From contig CANPXE010000012.1 in NCBI GenBank assembly GCA_947585665.1, positions 1 through 50,608 of the forward strand: DNA of 50,608 nucleotides. The letters are read 5' to 3'. The position numbers were made by a program, and so were the translations under genes. Under the pieces are notes generated by a model that saw only the letters and a program-made list of their open reading frames with translations, searched no databases and was not told the origin of the DNA. Of the stretch, positions 7,553-17,631 are shown one piece after another (the first letter of the stretch is position 1; the number at the start of each line of letters is the position of its first letter). This stretch comes from an uncultured Bacilli bacterium (GTDB lineage: Bacteria > Bacillota_I > Bacilli_A > RF39 > UBA660).

Positions 7553-10500
7553 TTAATCCAATTCTTTTAAAACACCTTCAATAATTGAATACAAATAGAT
7601 AGAAACATCTTTATTAGTTTTCTTTTTTATGTAACTGCGATAACCTTCTAATTGTTTCAAATAGTTTTCATCAGCAATATTTTTTAATTTGTAATCAATA
7701 ATTGAAATACTCTTTTCATATTCAATCATTAAGTCTATAACCCCATAATTCATTACATTGTCTTCTTCATAGACAAATTCATATTCTTTAAAAATATTTC
7801 CAGAAAAATCAATACCACAGTTTAAGAATTTTTCAAGATAGGGACGATACTCTTCATCTACTTGTTCAAAATCTTTCTTTTTAAAATCAAATACTTCAAA
7901 AAGATAATGCATATAAGTACCAAATTCCATTTTTTCTTTCGTCGCAAGATCAAATAAACTATCACTCGTTTTAGAATAATGTTTATTAATTTTTTCTTCA
8001 TTAGGAATATCTATGGAAATATCTTTTATTTTTTCTTCACTCTTTTTTATTTTATCTTGATAATTAGATTTCTTAATTAACTTATAATCATGAGTAAGAT
8101 TTAGAGTATTTAAATCGATATCTTTAATATAAGGGTGAAGAATGGAAATAATACTATCCATAATATCTTTAAAAGAACGATAATTCATTCTTATATTTTT
8201 AGAAACGATGTTATCAAAAGAAGTCTCTTCCTCATTAAAATTACATACAAGAATCATTTTTTCTTGACAACGTGTAAGCGCAACGTAAAACAATCTTATC
8301 TTTTCACTAATCTCATCTTTAATATAAGAATCACGATACATCACTTTATAGAAAGTGTCCCCAATTCCTAAGTCGAAGAAAGGACAAATGATACCATATT
8401 GTTGTGAAAAAATAAAGCGATCATTTAATTCGCGAAGATTGAATTCTTTATCAAAACCCGCAAAATAACAAATGTGATATTCAAGACCCTTTGATTTATG
8501 AATAGTCATTATTTTAACACTATCCATAATATTATCACTTATTTCACATTCCATTTTTTCATCACTATCAATTATGTTCATTAAATAATCTCTAAACTCT
8601 AAAATATTAAAGCCCATTTTTTCAACTTGCTTCGAAAGATTTAAAATATATTCAAGACGAACACTAATTTTTTCAATATCACCAACAGTAATACCTTTAC
8701 TATAAAAGGAAAACTTATCAATGATTAACTCAATTATTTTAGATAGTGATAAATATGGAACTTTTTCTTCTATTTCTAAAAGAGTATGATATAAAGAACT
8801 ATTTACATAGGCATTTTGATCTAGATAATCAAATAATTCTTCATCATCATAACGGAATAAATAACTGCGTCCAATTGATAGAAAATTATATTTAAACTCC
8901 ATTCCAAAGTCTTTTTCTTGAAGACATATTAAAAGCGATAAAATATTCTTAATAATTAATATATCATCATCTTTCTTTATGTTTGTCGTCGTATATTTGG
9001 TAAGAGGAACATTAAAGTATTCAAAGACTTTTTTATATAGATCAAAGTTCGTCGAACGATCTAAAAGAATACAAAAATCACTATATTTGATTGGTCTTAA
9101 TATTTTTTTCTTTTTATCAAAGACTTGATAATTACTTTCTACTTTCTCTTTAATATCTTTAACAATCGTAAAAATTTCGACTTCATTTTTACTATATTCA
9201 TAGCCTTTTTCTAAATTATAACGCAAAACTTCCATATCATAATTTTGATTAGTTTTACCTTCTTCAATATAAGAATTATTACCAAATACCATACGATGTG
9301 ATTCTTGGTACTCTGCTCCTCCTATTGCGTCATCCATAATCGCATCAAATATTAAATTGATGTTATTTAAAACTTCTCCACGACTACGGAAATTTTTCAA
9401 TAAATCAATTTTTATTCCCCCATCATCTTTAGAATAATGATCATATTTCTCTTTAAAAATGTATGGGTCAGCATTACGAAAACGATAGATGGACTGTTTG
9501 ATATCACCAACCATATAAACATTATTAGAAGCAATTAAATTTATAAAAGACTCTTGTAAATAAGATGTATCTTGATATTCATCAATCATTATTTCTTTAA
9601 AAGAATTCTTTAAGGTGTTTCTAACATCAATATTTTCTTTGATAACATTAATAGCCATATGAGCAATATCATTAAATTCAAAAGTATTATTACTAAATTT
9701 AAAATCTTTTAACTTCGCATGTAATTCTTTAATAATTGAAACAATAATACGAGCATAAGGCTTAGTAGAAAGAACTTTTTCTCTTATTTCATCAATAGTT
9801 GGTAAATTGATATATTTGTTTACCTCACTAAGAGCGTTACTCAAATCTTCCTTAGCTTCTTTTAATTCTGTTGAACCTCCCCTTGGAAGTCTTGGTATGC
9901 TCTCTTTACAAACGTTATAAATATCTTCATAACTCAAAGCATTATCATATTTATTTTTTAAAGTTAAGACATCATCATAAAAATTATTTTCCGCTAGTGC
10001 CAATAGATTAGAGCAACTTTCTTTAACCGCGAAAAATTTCTTTTTAACTTCTTCAATATATTCATCAATGTTTTTATTAATGAAATCAATATCATAATAT
10101 TTATCTATATAAGAATCAAGAAATTCTTCTTTATCCATCAAAAGATCCATTTTATCATTTATCTTAATAATATAATCAAAAATATCTTTATCATCTTTTA
10201 TACAAAAATCACTTATTAATTTAAGAAAATCAGCGTCTTTTTGATGATAATGTTCTTCCATTATCGCATTGAGAATTTTTACTTTTTCATTATAAATAAT
10301 ACTATTATCAATAATGGATACATCTCGTGGAATATTTAATAAATAGTGATATTTTTTAACGATAGATAAACTGAAACTATCAAAAGTTGTTATGTAGGAT
10401 CCATCAATTAAATCTAATTGTTTTTTTAAGGAAGAGTCTTCCGCTATGGCATCACGAATACGTTCTTTCATTTCATAAGAAGCAGCATTCGTAAAAGTTA

Positions 10501-10657
10501 AAATAAGTATTTCATTGATATTTGTACCACTTTTTAATTTACGAATTACTCTTTCTGTTAAAACAGCTGTTTTTCCACTACCAGCTCCAGCGGAAACAAT
10601 GATATTAGATCCCTCTTTATTGATTGCTTCTTGTTGTTCTTTGGTCCAATTACTCAT
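7553..10657 (-). CDS. addA: ATP-dependent helicase/nuclease subunit A
   Basis: About 1034 residues. A GTG at 10666 is in frame, but the ATG at 10657 is correctly spaced from GGGGGTG and is chosen. UvrD/Rep-type helicase: Walker A VSAGAGSGKTAVLTERV near the N-terminus, motif II MIDEYQDTSYLQ, GDIKQSIYRFRNAD, and motif VI LFYVALTRCQ. The C-terminal RecB-type nuclease domain carries SIIDYKLKN. With AddB it processes double-strand breaks for recombination, the Firmicutes counterpart of RecBCD. Its ATG overlaps the addB stop by 8 nt (ATGAGTAA), a translational-coupling arrangement. Confidence 0.95.
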   Translation of the reverse strand: MSNWTKEQQEAINKEGSNIIVSAGAGSGKTAVLTERVIRKLKSGTNINEILILTFTNAASYEMKERIRDAIAEDSSLKKQLDLIDGSYITTFDSFSLSIVKKYHYLLNIPRDVSIIDNSIIYNEKVKILNAIMEEHYHQKDADFLKLISDFCIKDDKDIFDYIIKINDKMDLLMDKEEFLDSYIDKYYDIDFINKNIDEYIEEVKKKFFAVKESCSNLLALAENNFYDDVLTLKNKYDNALSYEDIYNVCKESIPRLPRGGSTELKEAKEDLSNALSEVNKYINLPTIDEIREKVLSTKPYARIIVSIIKELHAKLKDFKFSNNTFEFNDIAHMAINVIKENIDVRNTLKNSFKEIMIDEYQDTSYLQESFINLIASNNVYMVGDIKQSIYRFRNADPYIFKEKYDHYSKDDGGIKIDLLKNFRSRGEVLNNINLIFDAIMDDAIGGAEYQESHRMVFGNNSYIEEGKTNQNYDMEVLRYNLEKGYEYSKNEVEIFTIVKDIKEKVESNYQVFDKKKKILRPIKYSDFCILLDRSTNFDLYKKVFEYFNVPLTKYTTTNIKKDDDILIIKNILSLLICLQEKDFGMEFKYNFLSIGRSYLFRYDDEELFDYLDQNAYVNSSLYHTLLEIEEKVPYLSLSKIIELIIDKFSFYSKGITVGDIEKISVRLEYILNLSKQVEKMGFNILEFRDYLMNIIDSDEKMECEISDNIMDSVKIMTIHKSKGLEYHICYFAGFDKEFNLRELNDRFIFSQQYGIICPFFDLGIGDTFYKVMYRDSYIKDEISEKIRLFYVALTRCQEKMILVCNFNEEETSFDNIVSKNIRMNYRSFKDIMDSIISILHPYIKDIDLNTLNLTHDYKLIKKSNYQDKIKKSEEKIKDISIDIPNEEKINKHYSKTSDSLFDLATKEKMEFGTYMHYLFEVFDFKKKDFEQVDEEYRPYLEKFLNCGIDFSGNIFKEYEFVYEEDNVMNYGVIDLMIEYEKSISIIDYKLKNIADENYLKQLEGYRSYIKKKTNKDVSIYLYSIIEGVLKELD

Positions 10658-13037
10658 TATTTTCACCCCCTAGGAAAGATAAATCTTCATAATATTTAAG
10701 TTTTAAAATATCTTCATTACGGCGATAACAAATATCATTATATTTACAATACTTACAACCAATTACTTCATCTTGTAACTGTTTCGGATTAATTGAAAAG
10801 TCCCCTTCTAAAATTGATGTAATATTTTCTTCAATGACTTTATCAATGTATTCTACTAATAAGTCAAGGGTCTCATCATCAAGAACTTTAACGTAAGACG
10901 CAAACTCCCCATCTTTTTTAACAGTCATTCCTTTAATATAAGAACTCTTTTCATAAGTTGGATCAAATACTTCTAAACGACTTTGATCATTAGTTGAATA
11001 ACCAACTAATTTTAAATTGTCCAATTTAACTTCATGATAACTTTTTTTATCATCACGTTTTAGTTCACCATGTAAAATTTTTTGAAGATAAAAACCGACA
11101 AATTTACTATTGTCAAAAATATTTCCCTTTTTAACTAAATACCAATAAATCGGTAACTGCATATCGATACCATAGGCCACCTTACACAAATCGGTACTAG
11201 GTGTTCCCGTCTTATAATCAATAATGCTGATGAGAGTCTCACCATTCTTTTCTTTATACATACACTTATCAATGACACCCATGAAACCAACTTCGACATC
11301 ACGACTTTTATCAATGTAGACTTTGTGTTCCATCAGACTATTAATTAAGCCAGTCTCTTGATGAAGATTTTTAACAAAATCTAAAATTAAAGAAAACTCA
11401 TCTTTTAACTTCAATAATAGAACTTGTTCCTTATCATCTAATGTCAACTTTTTAAGATATTCTTCCCACTCTTTATCTAAATCAAAATCTTCTTGAAAAC
11501 AAATACTTAATAAATAGTGAAATAAGTTACCAACTTTAATAGAAAAAGTCTCTTCATATTTATTTAATTTCATAATGTTTTCAATATAATAACGAAAATG
11601 ACACTTATTATAATTATTAATAGCGGAATAAGATAATACTAATTTATTATCAATCTTTTTAAGTAGATGTTCTTTTCTAAGACCTGTAAATTTATTATCA
11701 TAAGTTAAATAATCTATTTTGTAATTACTATAATACTTGTATAAATTATCATCAATAGTTCCAAATTTAATAAAATCATCTAAATATTTAGTAAGTTTCA
11801 TACTAGCATATTTTTTAGAATAATTAGTATTACTAGATAGATTAATTTTTTCAACTTTAAAACTATTTTCACTTATTAAATTAGAAGGATGATATTCATT
11901 AGATAAATGACTTAAAGGATAAGACATCTTTAAATTAGTGACATTATTAATAAAAGATAAGACTTTATCTTTCTCTATTTTATTTTTTAAAACCGAGTCC
12001 TCAATACCTAATAAATTCTTTTCTAAATCACATAAATAGTCTTCATCACTATATAACTTTGGTAATTCATTTTGATTAAAACCAATTAAAAAGACATAAT
12101 CATCACTTTGAAAAAGTTTAGCATTCATTTCCATTAAAGATACTTTATGTAAATAATCTTTGTCTTTTACCGTACTCTTTTGAAAATCTTTTTTTATTAA
12201 AGTATAAATACTTTTAAAAGAATAATCTAGGCCATTATACTTATTAGATATTTTTTGGATTAGCGAAATTATCTTAGAAGAAGACTCATCATCATACTTA
12301 TCTTTAATATAGTTAAAACTATCTAAAATACTTTTACTATCCAATAAATATTTTAAATATTCTTGAACTATTTTTGTCCCATAAATAGCGTAACCTTTTT
12401 CTTCAATAGGAATATTAAAGAAATTAGCTAATTTATAAAGAACATTAGAATATTTATCTTCATAATTAACAATCTTTATTTTATCGATAGCAATACCATT
12501 ATTTAATAGTTCACCAATATTATTAAAAAGATACTCCATCTCTTCTTCAATAGTCTTTGCTTCGTAAACAACTTTAGAACTAGCTTCACTTGTATCATCA
12601 GAAATTATTTCATAGTCATACTTTGATAAATACTTTTTAAAAATATTATCGACATAAAAATAACCATATACAAAAATCTTTTTATCCTCTAAATATTTAG
12701 AAAACAGTTTATCCGTAACTAAAAGATTTTCCTCTAACAATTCTTTTTTCAACTTAACGAGATCATTTAATTTAGTATTACTATAATCTTTATCTTCAAC
12801 ATAATACATATTAGATATCATCGTTTTAATGACATCAGAATCATAACCATATTTATCCATTAAATATAATATGGATCTTTCATCATATGAAAAAGTACTT
12901 TTCTCAATGAATTCTTCACGCGTCATATACTTGATATTAAATAGTTCTTTATTCCTACTCACTTCTTTTAAAATTAACAACTTTAAAGAAGAAGGAACAA
13001 TTATAACACTATTACTTTGTAAAAAGTCTAACTTCAT
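10650..13037 (-). CDS. addB: AddB-type PD-(D/E)XK nuclease subunit, shortened
   Basis: 795 residues against about 1160 in B. subtilis AddB. The C-terminal nuclease has SIIDYKTG, and the iron-sulfur cysteines appear as an upstream KCHFRYY and a terminal CKYCKYNDIC cluster, typical of AddB. I see no Walker A (GxxGxGKT) in the N-terminal part, which starts LDFLQSNSVIIVPSSLKLL, so ATP binding by this subunit seems lost, as in RexB-like proteins. It probably acts with AddA as the nuclease for the 5' strand and as a structural partner. Position upstream of and overlapping addA is the standard order. Confidence 0.85.
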   Translation of the reverse strand: MKLDFLQSNSVIIVPSSLKLLILKEVSRNKELFNIKYMTREEFIEKSTFSYDERSILYLMDKYGYDSDVIKTMISNMYYVEDKDYSNTKLNDLVKLKKELLEENLLVTDKLFSKYLEDKKIFVYGYFYVDNIFKKYLSKYDYEIISDDTSEASSKVVYEAKTIEEEMEYLFNNIGELLNNGIAIDKIKIVNYEDKYSNVLYKLANFFNIPIEEKGYAIYGTKIVQEYLKYLLDSKSILDSFNYIKDKYDDESSSKIISLIQKISNKYNGLDYSFKSIYTLIKKDFQKSTVKDKDYLHKVSLMEMNAKLFQSDDYVFLIGFNQNELPKLYSDEDYLCDLEKNLLGIEDSVLKNKIEKDKVLSFINNVTNLKMSYPLSHLSNEYHPSNLISENSFKVEKINLSSNTNYSKKYASMKLTKYLDDFIKFGTIDDNLYKYYSNYKIDYLTYDNKFTGLRKEHLLKKIDNKLVLSYSAINNYNKCHFRYYIENIMKLNKYEETFSIKVGNLFHYLLSICFQEDFDLDKEWEEYLKKLTLDDKEQVLLLKLKDEFSLILDFVKNLHQETGLINSLMEHKVYIDKSRDVEVGFMGVIDKCMYKEKNGETLISIIDYKTGTPSTDLCKVAYGIDMQLPIYWYLVKKGNIFDNSKFVGFYLQKILHGELKRDDKKSYHEVKLDNLKLVGYSTNDQSRLEVFDPTYEKSSYIKGMTVKKDGEFASYVKVLDDETLDLLVEYIDKVIEENITSILEGDFSINPKQLQDEVIGCKYCKYNDICYRRNEDILKLKYYEDLSFLGGENNE

Positions 13038-13073
13038 ACTATCACATCTTTCAAATTATATTTTAACACAAGC

Positions 13074-13099
13074 AAAAGAAAATACCTATATAGGTATTT
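13074..13099 (-). terminator. Terminator after GHL10 gene
   Basis: Palindrome AATACCTATATAGGTATT overlapping the stop codon, followed on the minus strand by TTTTCTTTT. T-rich sequence on the other side makes it possibly bidirectional. Confidence 0.75.
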
Positions 13100-14318
13100 A
13101 TTTTTTTATAATATTACGAACATTTTCAACTTCCGAAAGAGTATTTTTATTTTGTTTAGAACTATTGTAAAAATAATCATAACGGAATAAGGTGAAGCCT
13201 TGATAATGTGATAGATTACGCGCATAAATTATTTGTCTTTTCAAGATGTCATTTTGTTCTTGCCACTCTTTAAGACCAGAACCTGCATACTTATCTTCTT
13301 CACCACTTTTATACAAAGCAAGAGCGGGTATTAATTTAATGTCGTCAACTTTAATCAAATTGTTCCATTCTTCAATTGTTTTAGTGAAAGGACGATTTTC
13401 ATTTAAAAAGCCAAAATAGATTTGCGGCATTATGTAATCAAGGTATCCTTCTTGACTTAAATATTTCTTCGTATCTAAATAATTACTATTATAATTATTA
13501 TTGATATTTCCTTCTGGAGCAATCCCAAATAAAACATCTTTTTTCTTTTCCTTAATCGTATCATATACTTTCTTTATCATTGTCGAAGTATTGTTAAGAC
13601 GGTAATCAGAAAGGGATAAAGTTCCACCCTTCTTCTGATATTCTTCATAATTTTCTTTATCGATATCACCACCAGGAAAAAAGTAATCATCAAAGTGAAT
13701 GCCATCAACATCATAGTTAGTAACAATTTCATCAATACCAGAAACGATTAAAGATTGAACTTCACTACTAGCAGGATTATAGTAAATGCCTTTACCTTCA
13801 ATGACTTTAATATTATTAGTGTTTAAAAACTTGTAAGCTGGATGATCCTTTTCAATTTTAAAATTCGTTTGATTAGAAATGCGATAAGGATTGACCCAAG
13901 CATGAACTTGAATATCTTTTTGATGCGCTTTATCGATAAAATATTTTAAAATATCAAAGGGTAATTCATCATTGGTCACGTTTTTACTATTAGGAAAAAT
14001 CTTTGAAGGATAAATACTATCAGAAAAGGGGCGCACATGTAAGATCAACCAATTAAAACCATCTTTATACATGTTATCAATAACGGTATCAATATTCTTT
14101 TTAATGGTTTCTTCATCTTTTCCTTTAATATATCTTTCTAGTTCAATATAAGAAAAATAAAGGGCTTTAACAGGATCTTTTATAGAAGTATTTGAGCTAT
14201 CTTTTTCATTAAATACTGTCGTATCTTGTTCCTTTGTAGCATAACTTTTTCGATCAGCAATAATAAAAAAAGTAGCAATTACAAACATTACTACTACTAT
14301 TGATAAAATTTTTTTCAT
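13098..14318 (-). CDS. Secreted/lipid-anchored glycoside hydrolase-like 10 (GHL10, DUF187) protein
   Basis: 406 residues from the ATG at 14318, placed 6 nt after GGTGA; an in-frame GTG at 14327 has no ribosome site. An N-terminal signal/anchor (KKILSIVVVMFVIATFFIIA) is followed by a TIM-barrel domain with family motifs: NWLILHVRPFSDSIYPS, VHAWVNPYR, GIHFDDYFFPG and a late YLDYIMPQIY. Homologues such as YngK act on extracellular glycans, probably peptidoglycan or polysaccharide; the substrate here is unknown. It is the last gene of the ruvA-ruvB-queA unit and is followed by a terminator. Confidence 0.88.
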   Translation of the reverse strand: MKKILSIVVVMFVIATFFIIADRKSYATKEQDTTVFNEKDSSNTSIKDPVKALYFSYIELERYIKGKDEETIKKNIDTVIDNMYKDGFNWLILHVRPFSDSIYPSKIFPNSKNVTNDELPFDILKYFIDKAHQKDIQVHAWVNPYRISNQTNFKIEKDHPAYKFLNTNNIKVIEGKGIYYNPASSEVQSLIVSGIDEIVTNYDVDGIHFDDYFFPGGDIDKENYEEYQKKGGTLSLSDYRLNNTSTMIKKVYDTIKEKKKDVLFGIAPEGNINNNYNSNYLDTKKYLSQEGYLDYIMPQIYFGFLNENRPFTKTIEEWNNLIKVDDIKLIPALALYKSGEEDKYAGSGLKEWQEQNDILKRQIIYARNLSHYQGFTLFRYDYFYNSSKQNKNTLSEVENVRNIIKK

Positions 14319-14345
14319 ATCGTTCACCAGTAAATTATATGCATA

Positions 14346-15377
14346 CTACTTATCAATTATGAACATACTATCACCAAAAGAGAAGAAACGATATTTTTCT
14401 TTAACCGCTTCAGCATACGTTTTTAAAATCATTTCTCTTCCACAAAGAGCGCTTATTAACATTATGAGCGTTGACTTGGGAAGATGAAAATTAGTTATTA
14501 AATTATCAACGATTTTAAATTCATAGCCTGGATAGATAAAAATATCCGTATTTCCAAAACAAGGTTTCATTTCGCCAAAACGATTCATAACCGTTTCCAA
14601 AGTACGAACAGTCGTCGTTCCAACAGCGACTAATCTATTACCTCTTTTTTTCGTATCATTAATGATATCACAAGTTTCTTGTTCTACCTCATAATACTCA
14701 CTATGCATGTGGTGCTCCAAAATATTTTCAACGTTGACCGGACGAAAAGTACCTAGACCGACGTGAAGTGTGACATAGCAAATGTTAATACCCTTATCTT
14801 CTAGTTTTTGCATTAACTCCTTTGTAAAGTGAAGTCCCGCTGTTGGCGCAGCCGCACTACCCAAGTTTTTCGCATATACTGTCTGATAGCGATTTTGATC
14901 TTGGAGTTTTTCATGAATATATGGTGGAAGTGGCATCGTTCCAAGTTTATCTAAAATTTCATAAAGAATACCATCATAGATTAACTCGAAAAGACGAATC
15001 CCTTCATCGCGACACTCAATACAACGACACTTCAAGAGTCCTTCACCAAAGGAAACAATCGTTCCCACTTTAACACGTCGTGCTGGTTTAACCAAAGTTT
15101 CCCAAACGTTATCATTAGTATTTTTCAAAAGTAAGACTTCGATGACAGCACCAGTATCTTCCTTCGTTCCAATTAGACGGGCTGGGATTACTTTGGTATC
15201 ATTTAAAACTAAAGTATCCCCCTTTTCCAAATAATCAATGATATCGTAAAAATGACGATGTTCAATTTCACCCGTATTTTTATTTAAGACGAGTAAACGG
15301 GAACTAGAACGATCCTTTAAAGGTGTTTGGGCAATTAATTCTTCTGGTAAATAATAATCAAAGTCCTCTAAATTCAT
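14346..15377 (-). CDS. queA: S-adenosylmethionine:tRNA ribosyltransferase-isomerase
   Basis: 343 residues, full family length. Family signatures: [15 protein letters not shown] at the N-terminus, [26 protein letters not shown], and the C-terminal [18 protein letters not shown]. It transfers and isomerises the ribosyl moiety of SAM onto preQ1 in tRNA to form epoxyqueuosine, so the organism makes or takes up the preQ1 precursor. Its ATG overlaps the ruvB stop as ATGA, indicating coupled translation; ruvAB-queA is a common bacterial order. Confidence 0.97.
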   Translation of the reverse strand: MNLEDFDYYLPEELIAQTPLKDRSSSRLLVLNKNTGEIEHRHFYDIIDYLEKGDTLVLNDTKVIPARLIGTKEDTGAVIEVLLLKNTNDNVWETLVKPARRVKVGTIVSFGEGLLKCRCIECRDEGIRLFELIYDGILYEILDKLGTMPLPPYIHEKLQDQNRYQTVYAKNLGSAAAPTAGLHFTKELMQKLEDKGINICYVTLHVGLGTFRPVNVENILEHHMHSEYYEVEQETCDIINDTKKRGNRLVAVGTTTVRTLETVMNRFGEMKPCFGNTDIFIYPGYEFKIVDNLITNFHLPKSTLIMLISALCGREMILKTYAEAVKEKYRFFSFGDSMFIIDK

Positions 15378-16405
15378 TCTTCTTCCTCACTTTCCATATC
15401 AAACAAAGTATTTTGATAAGTCATATTTACTTGACGATAACCTTTTTCGGTAACAACTCTTCCTCTTGGAGTACGCTTTAAGAATCCACATTGTAACAAA
15501 TATGGTTCGTAAACGTCTTCAATCGTCGTTGTCTCTTCGCCAATGACACTCGCAATTGACTCAATTCCAACTGGTCCACCATTAAACTTTTCAATGATGC
15601 CACGAAGTAATTGATGGTCAGTGTCATCTAGTCCCGCATCATCAACTTTTAAGCGTTTTAAGGCCTTTTTCGTAACTTCTAAATTAATTGTATCATCACC
15701 ATCAACCAACGCAAAATCACGAACGCGACGGAAAAGACGGTTAGCGATTCTTGGCGTTCCACGACTACGACTAGCAAGTTCAAATGAAGCATCTTCATCA
15801 ATTGGCATTCCTAAAACCCTTGATGTTCTTTTAACAATTTCTTGTAACTCTTCAGTCGTATAATATTGTAATTTTGAAATTATTCCAAATCTGTCACGTA
15901 GTGGTGACGTTAAATCACCCGCTCTTGTTGTTGCCCCAACCAAAGTAAATGGTGGTAAATTAATACGCAAATTACGACTATTACCATCGCCACCAACCAT
16001 GATATCAAGCGTAAAATCTTCCATGGCGGGATATAAAATCTCTTCGACAAAACTAGGCATTCTATGAATTTCATCGATGAATAAAACATCGCCTGGTTCA
16101 AGAGAAGATAAAATAGCAGCTAAATCCCCACTCTTTTCAATACTTGGTCCACTAGCCGTCTTAATATTACTTCCAAGTTCATTAGCAATGATGTAAGCAA
16201 GTGTCGTCTTTCCTAATCCGGGAGGCCCATACAACAAGACATGATCAAGAGGCTCATCACGCAATTTAGCAGCTTCAATAAAAACTCTAATATTTTCTTT
16301 AACATCTTTTTGCCCAATATAATCATCTAATAACTCTGGTCGAATTGATTTCTCAAATTCATCACCAACTATTTCATCACTCGTTATGACTCTATCTCTT
16401 TCCAT
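15374..16405 (-). CDS. ruvB: Holliday junction branch migration ATPase RuvB
   Basis: 343 residues from the ATG at 16405, correctly spaced from GGAGGTG; an in-frame TTG at 16417 overlaps the ribosome site and is rejected. N-terminus [19 protein letters not shown], Walker [13 protein letters not shown], Walker [11 protein letters not shown] and [18 protein letters not shown] are standard RuvB motifs, with the winged-helix C-terminus [12 protein letters not shown]. It drives branch migration of Holliday junctions with RuvA, encoded two genes upstream. Confidence 0.97.
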   Translation of the reverse strand: MERDRVITSDEIVGDEFEKSIRPELLDDYIGQKDVKENIRVFIEAAKLRDEPLDHVLLYGPPGLGKTTLAYIIANELGSNIKTASGPSIEKSGDLAAILSSLEPGDVLFIDEIHRMPSFVEEILYPAMEDFTLDIMVGGDGNSRNLRINLPPFTLVGATTRAGDLTSPLRDRFGIISKLQYYTTEELQEIVKRTSRVLGMPIDEDASFELASRSRGTPRIANRLFRRVRDFALVDGDDTINLEVTKKALKRLKVDDAGLDDTDHQLLRGIIEKFNGGPVGIESIASVIGEETTTIEDVYEPYLLQCGFLKRTPRGRVVTEKGYRQVNMTYQNTLFDMESEEEE

Positions 16406-16423
16406 AGGCACCTCCAACTATTT

Positions 16424-16996
16424 TTATTTTTTCATATCATGAATGTATTCATATATCTCTTGCCAGTTTTTAACTCGCTTAAAGTCTTTATTATCACGAT
16501 TATACTTCGTATCAAATAATAACACATCAATTCCTTTTTCACTAACTTTAGTACAATTTTTAATACTATCATCAATGAATAAGTCAAACTTCAAACTATC
16601 CGCATAATCACTTTTTCTTTTATCACCAGCAATTATCATATCATATTCAACGTTTTTTTCATCTAACCATTTTTTTGTCAATTTATAACAATCTTCTATG
16701 TAGTCCCCATCTCTTGTCGTTATAAAAATAATTTCATTTCCTTCTTGACGAAGTTTTTTTATTACGTCCACAACATAATCTTTTACTTCAACATTTTCTA
16801 AGACTTCAACCATATATGTCTTAAAAAAATCAAGACGATCTTCTTCACTCCAATCATACATGCCATTGAATTTATAACAATTCTTATCAACAATACCATG
16901 ACCTTCTTTATAGAGTTTATCATAAATACCCGCATATGCTTCTAACATTTCGTTAGTATCCGCAATTGTATCATCAATATCTATTCCAATTCGCAT
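16424..16996 (-). CDS. HAD-superfamily phosphatase, 5'(3')-deoxyribonucleotidase-like
   Basis: 190 residues. HAD motif I DIDDTIAD at residues 5-12, motif II FITTRDGD, and a late LFIDDSIKNC motif (III/IV), in the spacing of the NT5C-type 5' nucleotidase family. By family it dephosphorylates small phosphate esters, perhaps (deoxy)nucleotides; the true substrate is not readable. It sits between ruvA (7 nt upstream) and ruvB (18 nt downstream), in the same unit. RBS AGGTGG. Confidence 0.8.
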   Translation of the reverse strand: MRIGIDIDDTIADTNEMLEAYAGIYDKLYKEGHGIVDKNCYKFNGMYDWSEEDRLDFFKTYMVEVLENVEVKDYVVDVIKKLRQEGNEIIFITTRDGDYIEDCYKLTKKWLDEKNVEYDMIIAGDKRKSDYADSLKFDLFIDDSIKNCTKVSEKGIDVLLFDTKYNRDNKDFKRVKNWQEIYEYIHDMKK

Positions 16997-17003
16997 ATTC
17001 CAC

Positions 17004-17561
17004 CTACTTAAGTAATAGTTTCAATGCTTCTTTTACTTGATCTTCAATCGTCAAAGAATTATCAACTTTCGGAATGATAGCTTTAACTTCTTTATCTTTA
17101 TAACCAAGACCTTTTAAGACTTCCATCAATTCATCAGTTGAACTCTCAACAAAATCAGCACTAATCTGCATATTTAACTTTCCCTTTAAATCGAGAATAA
17201 TTTGTTTTGCAACCTTCTCCCCAATCTTAGGAAATTTTTTTAAATACAAAAGATTTTCTCTTTCAATAGCATCAACTATTCCACTAATAGAACCAGTAGC
17301 TAGAATAGGAAGAGCCATCTTACATCCTAAACCTTTAACACTAATTAACTTTAAAAATAAGTCTTTCTCTTCTTGCGTTTTAAAACCATATAAACTATTT
17401 TCATCTTCTCTTATTAATTGATATATATATACTTTATAATTTTCTCCTTCATTAAAAGCATAAGGATTAGGTGTATATACTTGATATCCAATACCATTAT
17501 TATCTATTACTATATAACTTCCTGTAATTTCTTCTATTTTTCCAAATATATAATTATACAT
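17004..17561 (-). CDS. ruvA: Holliday junction DNA-binding subunit RuvA
   Basis: 185 residues. The OB-fold N-terminus YIFGKIEEITGSYIVIDNNG and GIGYQVYTPNPYAF are characteristic; helix-hairpin-helix segments LISVKGLGCKMALPIL and LKKFPKIGEKVAKQIILDL bind DNA, and the C-terminal domain III (ELMEVLKGLGYKDKEV) contacts RuvB. It recognises Holliday junctions and loads RuvB. RBS ATGGAGGAAAGTT. It heads the ruvA-HAD-ruvB-queA-GHL10 cluster. Confidence 0.96.
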   Translation of the reverse strand: MYNYIFGKIEEITGSYIVIDNNGIGYQVYTPNPYAFNEGENYKVYIYQLIREDENSLYGFKTQEEKDLFLKLISVKGLGCKMALPILATGSISGIVDAIERENLLYLKKFPKIGEKVAKQIILDLKGKLNMQISADFVESSTDELMEVLKGLGYKDKEVKAIIPKVDNSLTIEDQVKEALKLLLK

Positions 17562-17600
17562 AACTTTCCTCCATTATCATTATATAATAAATAACTTTAA

Positions 17601-17631
17601 ATGAAAATAAAAAGAGTTCATAAAGAACTCT
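17601..17631 (-). terminator. Terminator after transglutaminase-like gene
   Basis: AGAGTTC / GAACTCT stem with loop TTTAT and TTTTTATTTT on the minus strand; it overlaps the stop codon. Confidence 0.85.
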
